Assembly: GCA_964357355.1 (NCBI GenBank)
Contig: CAYHKY010000028.1
Span: 1 to 17,885, forward strand
From: CAYHKY01 sp964357355
Lineage (GTDB): Bacteria > Patescibacteriota > Microgenomatia > UBA10105
Reading direction: 5' to 3'
Length of the DNA: 17,885 nt
Below are positions 7,500-13,770 of this stretch, in pieces (position 1 is the first letter of the stretch; every line of letters begins with the position of its first letter). A model generated the notes under the pieces. The model ran no database searches, was not told the origin of the DNA, and saw only the letters and a program-made list of their open reading frames with translations. The position numbers and the translations under genes are program-made.

Positions 7500-9671
7500 A
7501 TGTCGGTAATTCTAAAATTATTCCGGGTATTTTCAAAATATTTAAAATTGGAACAACACAATTGTCTATTCGAACTGCTTGTGCTAGCGGTTTCATTGAC
7601 CATGCAAATTATGCTGGTGGTTATTTTTATCAGTGGCGCTTTGTATACTTACAATTCCGATTTATTTATTGATAACGGCCGCTATTTTTTCCGGCCGGAA
7701 TTGGAAACTTATATATATCTGGGTTTGTCAGGAATTTTTATCGGGATGTCTTTATTAATCGGCAGTTGGTTTATAAAGTGCAAAATGATACCGGACAGAT
7801 CAGTTCCGCATCAGCCACTTTTCTTTACGGATCTGATTATAGCGGTAGGTATGTTGGTATTGATGCTGTTCAACGTCTGGTTGATTGTTTTTAGTAAATT
7901 ACTATTTGGACAACCGTCAGGAGATCTGTCCATCGGGACAATCATAGATATGCGGTTAACTATTTTATTATTCCCCCCGGTTTTAACAATTATATATTAT
8001 ATTTTACGGTTACTCCGTACCGGTAAATTTCAAAAAATAACTATTGCGCCGGATTTTTTTTCACCCCCCAAATCCATATTGAAATTCCGGTTTTGGGAAA
8101 TTGTGATGATGGCAATAATTTTTTTGTTAGTCTATCGTGGAGGCTTTGCGCAACTAACAGGACAAATTTTTCTGAGGGACGGATTTTGGCACTGGGACGG
8201 GTTTATAATTCGTCCGGCTTTGGCGTTGATTCACGGACAAATTCTTGGCCGGGATACATTTATTCAATACGGCATTGGGTGGCCGCTGGTTTATGCATTC
8301 CTCAATAATTTTGTTCCTATATCCTACAAACTTATATTAAATGTAAGTTTGCTTTACGCGGGTTTTTACCAGTTGGGAATTTATTTGTTGCTGCGGAAGC
8401 TTGTCAACCGCGGTTGGGCGGTATGGGGGACGTTGCTGATGATTTTTCTGCAATTTTATCTCAAAAGTTTTCCTACCCTCATGATATATCCGAACTCATC
8501 GCTACTGCGTGCACCATTGGATGTCTGGTTTTTTCTGCTACTCTGCATTTGGCTGAAAAAATCCCGTAAAATATGGTTTTATGCACTTTCCGCAGTCGCC
8601 GGGTTGGCAATTGTTTTCGAGTTCGATACGGGAATGTATTTGTTGGCAGTACTGTTTCTAATAATAATAAACAATTTACAGGAATTGCGGGTCAAAACCG
8701 CACAGGCATTTTTCCAATTTGGCGGCTTGGGTGCAATCGTAATTTCAATTTTTGGCCTGAGCATTTATCGAGCAGCCGGATCGCATATATTCAACAAATC
8801 ATATTGGCAGGGACTTTTCGAAGGAATTTATTTGTACAGCCGAGGTGTTTCACCCTTGCCTTTTTCAATGGCGTCATTTAGTTCGATTATATTGTTTACA
8901 GCAGTTGTGTCATTATATCTGTTTTTGATCGGCCTTTATTATTTACACGGGAGTACTAAGCGATCATTCACTCTGAAATTGCTTTCTGCCATTAGTTTAT
9001 ATGGTCTGGGACGGATGCTGATATTCGTAAGTCGGACGCATATTGCCAATATTTTGCAACCGCTTTTTCCTTTTTGGATTATCACCACCTATTTATTTTT
9101 TTTATTCCACAATTTTCTCTTGCAATTAGCGAAATCAAATCCGCCAGTGATCCAAGGGTTCACCAGGCAAATACCCAAGTTCATGAGTCTTGGATTAGTA
9201 TTTTTAATACTAATGAGTGACTCAGGCGGGATTTATCCGCATTCGCTTATGAAAAGCACCGCAAATCCAACAACTACGAACGACTGTTTATTAAAAAATA
9301 TTCCAGATGTGTGCGGCTTGTCACCAGTTAATCAAAAAGTCATAAGCCAGTATTTACTAGTCACGGAAAAAATTAATAAGCTCATGGGTAGCGGCAAACA
9401 AGTTGCGGTGTTTGACGATTGGGATAGCATAATTGCTTTGGGTACAGACAGTTATCCAGTTTTTCGTTATCGGCCTGTTGACATCATGACCAAAAAACAG
9501 CTTGAAGATGTCAAAACCCAGCTGCTTGTGATGCGCCCTGAATATGTAGTGATTCGGCAAGCGCCCAAAGTTCGTCCCGATGCGTGGAACGGTATGGTAT
9601 CGGTTTTGGCGAAGTATTATCAACTGACAGAACAGGTTGATATTTATCAAATCTGGAGCAAAAACCGATAA
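7500..9671 (+). CDS. Large polytopic membrane protein, probable GT-C-type glycosyltransferase
   Basis: A 723-residue membrane protein. The first ~200 residues form a block of hydrophobic segments. A second membrane domain then begins, whose first outer loop reads GFWHWDGF (228-235, with Asp233), followed by LIHGQILGRDTFIQYG. An aromatic-Asp motif in the first loop after a membrane segment is what GT-C enzymes such as PMT and ArnT show, and many membrane helices follow to about residue 575. The last ~150 residues form a soluble domain ending in VDIYQIWSKNR, probably extracytoplasmic. The family could not be named with certainty; a sugar transferase using a polyprenyl-phosphate donor is the most likely role, while a non-enzymatic glycan or flippase-type protein remains possible. 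It lies 25 bp after the GT39-like gene, so the two are probably one transcript. No Shine-Dalgarno site is visible. Confidence 0.7.
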   Translation: MSVILKLFRVFSKYLKLEQHNCLFELLVLAVSLTMQIMLVVIFISGALYTYNSDLFIDNGRYFFRPELETYIYLGLSGIFIGMSLLIGSWFIKCKMIPDRSVPHQPLFFTDLIIAVGMLVLMLFNVWLIVFSKLLFGQPSGDLSIGTIIDMRLTILLFPPVLTIIYYILRLLRTGKFQKITIAPDFFSPPKSILKFRFWEIVMMAIIFLLVYRGGFAQLTGQIFLRDGFWHWDGFIIRPALALIHGQILGRDTFIQYGIGWPLVYAFLNNFVPISYKLILNVSLLYAGFYQLGIYLLLRKLVNRGWAVWGTLLMIFLQFYLKSFPTLMIYPNSSLLRAPLDVWFFLLLCIWLKKSRKIWFYALSAVAGLAIVFEFDTGMYLLAVLFLIIINNLQELRVKTAQAFFQFGGLGAIVISIFGLSIYRAAGSHIFNKSYWQGLFEGIYLYSRGVSPLPFSMASFSSIILFTAVVSLYLFLIGLYYLHGSTKRSFTLKLLSAISLYGLGRMLIFVSRTHIANILQPLFPFWIITTYLFFLFHNFLLQLAKSNPPVIQGFTRQIPKFMSLGLVFLILMSDSGGIYPHSLMKSTANPTTTNDCLLKNIPDVCGLSPVNQKVISQYLLVTEKINKLMGSGKQVAVFDDWDSIIALGTDSYPVFRYRPVDIMTKKQLEDVKTQLLVMRPEYVVIRQAPKVRPDAWNGMVSVLAKYYQLTEQVDIYQIWSKNR

Positions 9672-9692
9672 TTTTTTAGAGCCGGGAATTTT

Positions 9693-9698
9693 GGGGGA
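9693..9698 (+). promoter_or_regulatory. Ribosome binding site for the FkbM methyltransferase gene
   Basis: GGGGGA lies 3 bases before the first ATG (9702) and 6 bases before the second (9705). It is the clearest purine-rich ribosome binding site in the window. Its spacing favours the second ATG as the true start, which would shorten the protein by one residue. Confidence 0.45.
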
Positions 9699-9701
9699 AA
9701 C

Positions 9702-10604
9702 ATGATGAAAAAGATTTTTTATATTCTCAACCGCTTTGTCTATAAAATTATCGGACCCGCTGCCTCAACGCGTTTGGCTCACGGGTTTGTCGGAAATTTG
9801 GCATTGCGAATTATATTAGCCCGGTCAAAGCCCAAAATTTATGAATTGGATCATGGCATCAGGTTGAAGTTGTCTCCAAAACAAGCCCTGCATTTAGGCG
9901 TTTTACATCTGGGGACCATTAATCCTCTGGAAACAAAACTATTAGGGATTATCCTTAAAAGGGGAGGAATAGTTTTCGACGCCGGGGCATATGTCGACGG
10001 CTGGTACAGCCTGATAGCTGCAAAGTTAGTTGGTTTTGCGGGTCATGTATATGCGTTTGAGCCAAACCCAAGGATTTATAAACAACTAAAACGGAACATA
10101 GCTCTTAACGAAGCGGATAATATTACCCTGGAAAAACTGGCCTTATCAGATAACTCCCAAATTACAAATTTCTATGACGGCGACATGGCCAGTTCACTAA
10201 GTATTTCTCAAGCGTCAGATTTCGGGGACAATTTCCGGGCGAAATCTTATGTGATAAAGACTACGTCACTTATCGATTACATAAAAAAACACCGCATCAG
10301 CCATGTTGATCTTATAAAACTTGACATCGAAGGGTCGGAATATAGAGTGCTAAAAGCAGCCAGAAAGTTGTTGATCAAACGTGATGCGCCGGATCTGTTG
10401 GTTGAAGTAGTCAGTGAATTTTTAAAGCAGGACGAAGATTTATTATTTAAACTTCTAAATGGAGTCGGTTACCAAGCATATTCGATACATCCCGCGGGAT
10501 TAAGATTATATACGCAAGGCTTTGACGTCGGCCGGACTCTGAACATCTTTTTCACCAAAAAACAATCCGTCGCAACATCCGTAGATTACGGAAAAATTTC
10601 CTGA
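9702..10604 (+). CDS. FkbM family SAM-dependent methyltransferase
   Basis: A 300-residue FkbM-type O-methyltransferase. Motif I is VFDAGAYVDGWYS (91-103), followed by YAFEPNP (117-123), the ALSDNS segment (147-152), TTSLIDY (187-193) and the FkbM hallmark DLIKLDIEGSEYRVLKAA (203-220), with LLVEV at 232-236. FkbM enzymes O-methylate sugars, polyketides and other small molecules; with glycosyltransferases on both sides a sugar hydroxyl is the likely target (inference). The N-terminal 40 residues are basic and hydrophobic and may associate with the membrane. Two adjacent ATG codons compete for the start; the purine run at 9693-9698 fits the second slightly better. The gene is 30 bp after the membrane-protein gene and is followed by a 120-bp spacer holding a hairpin. 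Confidence 0.9.
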   Translation: MMKKIFYILNRFVYKIIGPAASTRLAHGFVGNLALRIILARSKPKIYELDHGIRLKLSPKQALHLGVLHLGTINPLETKLLGIILKRGGIVFDAGAYVDGWYSLIAAKLVGFAGHVYAFEPNPRIYKQLKRNIALNEADNITLEKLALSDNSQITNFYDGDMASSLSISQASDFGDNFRAKSYVIKTTSLIDYIKKHRISHVDLIKLDIEGSEYRVLKAARKLLIKRDAPDLLVEVVSEFLKQDEDLLFKLLNGVGYQAYSIHPAGLRLYTQGFDVGRTLNIFFTKKQSVATSVDYGKIS

Positions 10605-10655
10605 ATTACCGCGAAATATGCTACTATAACCTACATACATTAATTTGTTCCGGCC

Positions 10656-10718
10656 ATATACCCCTCTAAGCTGCTTTTGCAACCTTTCAGGTTGCAAACC
10701 AGCGTAAGACGGGTATAT
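10656..10718. repeat. 63-nt imperfect inverted repeat (long hairpin) in the spacer before the first giant paralogue
   Basis: The spacer 10605-10724 contains nested complementary blocks that fold into one long hairpin. The outer stem is ATATACCC (10656-10663) with GGGTATAT (10711-10718). Inside it TCT (10665-10667) pairs with AGA (10707-10709), GCTG (10670-10673) pairs with CAGC (10700-10703), and the inner nine pairs are TTTGCAACC (10676-10684) with GGTTGCAAA (10690-10698) around a five-base loop. That makes about 25 pairs. No T run follows on either strand, so a classic intrinsic terminator is not supported. It ends seven bases before the ATG at 10725, so in mRNA it would crowd the start codon. 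A lone -10-like TATAAC at 10625-10630 has no good -35 partner. Confidence 0.65.
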
Positions 10719-10724
10719 AGTTTT

Positions 10725-13634
10725 ATGCGAAAACTTACAAATTTAGGATTGCTTCTTCTATCCCTGACAGTTCATATTTCGCTGATTGGATTTATATTCT
10801 TCGCACTTTTGACGATAACCAACTGGTACTTGCAAAAGATACCTCTCTTGGGCGTTGATTTACATAACACCATCACCTACGTGTCTTATTTAAAACGGCA
10901 TTTTATGTTGCCGGTAAACGGCTTTAAGGATATCTGGTTTACGGGAGTTCCATTGTATAAGGATACGCTGCTTTTGCATTATTATTTTATTTTACCGCTG
11001 ACTCAATTTTTTTCCGTTTTAGACGCAGTCAGATATTATGTGGTAGGCAGTATTTTTGCCTTCGGCATTTTCACTTATTTGCTGCTTTTCAGGCTGTCAA
11101 AAAATCATTTAGTTGCAGCAGGTATTACTTTGTTGACCTTATTCTCCAGCGGTTACTACGGCTCGCTCGTGTGGGGAGGCAGTTTGCCGTATTTTTCAAC
11201 ACAACCTTTTTTACCGCTGGTTATCTTGCTTCTGGTCATGTATCTGCAAACCGGCAATCGGGGTTGGTTTGCGGCTGCGGCACTGGCCACAGGCGTCGCT
11301 TTTACCGGACATCCTTTACTTACGGGAACATTTATTATTCCACTCGCCATACTTTTGCTTATTTTCGGATCTCCCAAAATACCCATAAAACTGCTATCCA
11401 GATTTGTCCTGACCGTTGTATTTTTGCTGCTTTCGATAATCGTGAGTTTTAGGGTTACGGGAAGTTTGATCAAGACCGCTTCGAATATTTTTACAGCTGC
11501 AATTTCGCTTACCGGTAAGACGACGCAAAACCTCACCCAAAAAATCGGTGGGGAGGAAAGTGTCAGCGCTCCGGTAGATGCGGTCAGCCAGTATTTTCGG
11601 GGAATGGTGAATAAGATTCCGGAATATACCAATCCCTACTTGTTTTTCTTGTTAGGTGCCGGATTTGCGATGTTTATCTTATTTTGGATTTTCAGACGGG
11701 ACAAACGCAAAATCATGGAAATCTTTCCGTATATTATTTTCGGTATATTTGTCTTTGGACAGATAGTAGTCAACGCGTATGGTAATTCTTTGCTTTATCA
11801 GGGTTGGTACCGCCAATTTTGGCAAGTACCTATCACTTTGGCTCTTATATGCGCAGTTTGTTTTGGTAATGCGCTTGGAAGTATTGCGGGGAAAAAGAAA
11901 TTGGCTTTTGGGATGCATGTAGTGGTGGGGATTTTGGTAATCGGCGGATCATGGTACGGATACATGTCCACAAAATCAAAAGTATTGGATACGATTGATT
12001 TGTCATCATCGCCGGCTTCGGCATTTCCGGAAAATTTAGAATTGGTAAGTGATAATGCGGAGCGGAACAAACTGCATAAATCTTTTTTACCTTCATGGCT
12101 TACACCAAATGCCAAAAATTACCGGGTATATGAATCTGATGCGCAGGTAAATGTCTGGTGGAACAGCGCCTATGATATTCCGCTTGCAAAAGGTTACATC
12201 GATCCGCCTGTTGGCACGTCGATGATGGGGAATATTTTTCTGGTAGACCAATCGCTAACTGGCGAAGGATTAGTGAAAAATTTCCAGTGGGAGGAAAGTG
12301 ATGCCAAAAACATGGCCTTATTTTATCTTGATTGGTACGGTATAAATACGCTTGAAGGCGGACATTTGAGTCAATCCGCAAATCTCGCCCCGTCAGAGTA
12401 TCTCCAGCTTCCCGAAATTATTGAAAAAAAAGAACAGGTTGACACTTGGGGTGTGGTCAGACAGTACGCGACTGCAGACGGACGGCCTGAGCCGATATGG
12501 GACATCAAACAAAACTTATTTTATTATAAATTTGCTGACAGTGTCACGTCTCCCATATTGTCTGCCCGAAATACTCCGGCAGTCGGATTTTTTACCGATG
12601 CGGAAGGATTTGAATATTTTATCCGGATGTTGGGAGCCGAAAACCTGAATTCGAAATACCTGATACCATTGAAGATTTCAGAGCCGTTGGAATCAATTTC
12701 CCTGGACACATTAAAAGAATTTCCGGCGATAGTTCTTTATAACTACCGTTACCGCAGTAAATCCACAGCTTTTAAACTTCTCGAAGAGTACGTCAAAAAC
12801 GGCGGGCACGTATTTATAGAAACCGGTAGCAACAGTCCGGAAGGGGAAAGTACCAATTTGCCGGACTTTTTCGATTCGCGAATAATTTTATCCTCCACAT
12901 CGGTGATGTNNNNNNNNNNAACGCGTAAAGTGATGGAATCGTCATGGGACCTGGAAATTGGTAGCGGGACTATAATCGACGGGATTGAAACCGATCAATT
13001 TGGACCGCCCGAATACGAAGGTTCGGGATGGAAATTTTCAGTTGCCGGCGATTTGTCGGCAAATGCAAATGTGCTTCTGAAAAATTATGCCCAGCCGATT
13101 TTGGTAGAGTGGCAGATGGGCAATGGTGCGGTTTTGTGGAGCGGGATGAATTTGCCATACCATTATGTCAGGTTTAACAAAAGTGTAGAACGCAAAATTT
13201 TCATCAACTTCCTGTCGTCAAGTTTTGCGTTAAAAGAGCATGTTTTACCCGCATCCAAAATTGAAAAGATGGATCCGGGGAACTTGCGGATCACCCCGAC
13301 CGAGGAAGCAAAAGCAATACTATTGAAACAGGAATACTGGCCTGGATGGCGGGCAAGTACCAAAAATCAACACCTGCCTATTTTTTCAGCCGGTCCCACG
13401 TATTTCGGTTTCCTGTATGTGCCGATCAAATATGCTGCCAATAATCCGGTTAAAATTTCCTATAATGGGACTTGGGAGTTTTTCTTTCAATCGCTCATGA
13501 CTTGGGGAGTAAGCATATTGCTGTTGGCGGAATTTATCACTAACGGGTTTCTTTCAGGCAAGATTTTACCGGTTGTCATTAAGAAAATTACACTCACAAA
13601 AAATAAATGGTGGGAAAAAGACGATCTTGAATAA
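10725..13634 (+). CDS. Giant 6-PTPS-related/YfhO-like membrane protein with extracytoplasmic GATase-like domain (first tandem paralogue)
   Basis: About 969 residues from the ATG at 10725; an in-frame TTG at 10677 lies inside the hairpin and is rejected. Residues 1 to ~410 form a polytopic membrane domain with LLGVD near 41-45 (an Asp where GT-C enzymes place theirs), WGGSLP near 150-155 and a YQGWYRQFW loop. An outer domain of about 500 residues follows. It contains an IDPP motif, a Rossmann-like GATase/ThuA-like piece near 668 (IVLYNYRY, LLEEYVKNGGHVFIE), WSGMN, and a terminal beta domain with PGWRA and SAGPTYFGF. One membrane helix near 922-942 and a short tail, KWWEKDD, close the protein. 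It is clearly paralogous to the next gene. Proteins of this architecture are often annotated 6-pyruvoyl-tetrahydropterin synthase-related, but nothing here suggests pterin chemistry; glycan transfer or glycan export is the better guess. Ten Ns interrupt it at 12910-12919. Confidence 0.75.
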   Translation: MRKLTNLGLLLLSLTVHISLIGFIFFALLTITNWYLQKIPLLGVDLHNTITYVSYLKRHFMLPVNGFKDIWFTGVPLYKDTLLLHYYFILPLTQFFSVLDAVRYYVVGSIFAFGIFTYLLLFRLSKNHLVAAGITLLTLFSSGYYGSLVWGGSLPYFSTQPFLPLVILLLVMYLQTGNRGWFAAAALATGVAFTGHPLLTGTFIIPLAILLLIFGSPKIPIKLLSRFVLTVVFLLLSIIVSFRVTGSLIKTASNIFTAAISLTGKTTQNLTQKIGGEESVSAPVDAVSQYFRGMVNKIPEYTNPYLFFLLGAGFAMFILFWIFRRDKRKIMEIFPYIIFGIFVFGQIVVNAYGNSLLYQGWYRQFWQVPITLALICAVCFGNALGSIAGKKKLAFGMHVVVGILVIGGSWYGYMSTKSKVLDTIDLSSSPASAFPENLELVSDNAERNKLHKSFLPSWLTPNAKNYRVYESDAQVNVWWNSAYDIPLAKGYIDPPVGTSMMGNIFLVDQSLTGEGLVKNFQWEESDAKNMALFYLDWYGINTLEGGHLSQSANLAPSEYLQLPEIIEKKEQVDTWGVVRQYATADGRPEPIWDIKQNLFYYKFADSVTSPILSARNTPAVGFFTDAEGFEYFIRMLGAENLNSKYLIPLKISEPLESISLDTLKEFPAIVLYNYRYRSKSTAFKLLEEYVKNGGHVFIETGSNSPEGESTNLPDFFDSRIILSSTSVMXXXXTRKVMESSWDLEIGSGTIIDGIETDQFGPPEYEGSGWKFSVAGDLSANANVLLKNYAQPILVEWQMGNGAVLWSGMNLPYHYVRFNKSVERKIFINFLSSSFALKEHVLPASKIEKMDPGNLRITPTEEAKAILLKQEYWPGWRASTKNQHLPIFSAGPTYFGFLYVPIKYAANNPVKISYNGTWEFFFQSLMTWGVSILLLAEFITNGFLSGKILPVVIKKITLTKNKWWEKDDLE
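12910..12919. other. Assembly gap of 10 Ns inside the first giant paralogue
   Basis: Ten consecutive Ns interrupt the coding sequence, giving four unknown codons. The frame is kept on both sides, with TRKVMESSWDLE resuming after the gap in line with GESWDLG of the paralogue. Ten is probably a placeholder, so the real missing length is uncertain. The residues just before the gap do not align with the paralogue. Confidence 0.97.
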
Positions 13635-13640
13635 GTAATT

Positions 13641-13740
13641 GTTCAGAATTCCGTAGAGATCTTATTCTTCGAGCGTAAGCGAGAAGTTCTCTCCGTCAGC
13701 TGACGGAGAGAACAATAATTCTAGTATCGGAAGTTTGAAC
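13641..13740. mobile_element. Candidate MITE-like element with terminal inverted repeats
   Basis: This fills most of the 136-bp spacer between the two giant paralogues. The ends GTTCAGAATTCC (13641-13652) and GGAAGTTTGAAC (13729-13740) are inverted repeats matching at 10 of 12 positions. Inside lie a smaller stem-loop around GCGTAAGC (13665-13685), the 28-bp perfect palindrome at 13686-13713, and a second inverted pair AGAATT (13645-13650) with AATTCT (13717-13722). Near-perfect 13-bp direct repeats flank it. There is no coding capacity. The arrangement is what a non-autonomous transposable element looks like, but a cis-acting regulatory or extragenic palindromic element fits too. Copies elsewhere in the genome would decide this. 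Confidence 0.45.
13686..13713. repeat. 28-bp perfect palindrome
   Basis: The 14-base arm GTTCTCTCCGTCAG is followed directly by its exact complement CTGACGGAGAGAAC, with no spacer, centred on CAGCTG. As RNA it could form a stem of about 12 pairs with a four-base loop. No T run follows on either strand, so it is not a typical intrinsic terminator. The overlapping inverted pair GAGAA (13681-13685) and TTCTC (13687-13691) would compete with it, so alternative foldings exist. Confidence 0.85.
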
Positions 13741-13770
13741 TGTTTCTTGAATAACTAACCGATTTCAATT

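Larger units (their letters stand above)
13626..13758 (+). repeat. Pair of 13-bp direct repeats flanking the inverted-repeat element
   Basis: CTTGAATAAGTAA (13626-13638) and CTTGAATAACTAA (13746-13758) match at 12 of 13 positions. The first copy contains the last codons and stop of the first giant paralogue. The copies sit 2 and 5 bases outside the terminal inverted repeats at 13641-13740, as a target-site duplication might after some drift. A chance match in AT-rich DNA is possible. Confidence 0.5.

Noticed and set aside
10677..10724. TTG start adding 16 residues to the first giant paralogue
   Set aside because: The TTG lies within the hairpin stem, the extra residues are basic and not membrane-like, and the ATG at 10725 places a natural N-terminal helix.
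13686..13713. Palindrome as an intrinsic transcription terminator
   Set aside because: No run of T follows the stem on either strand; the flanks are mixed sequence.
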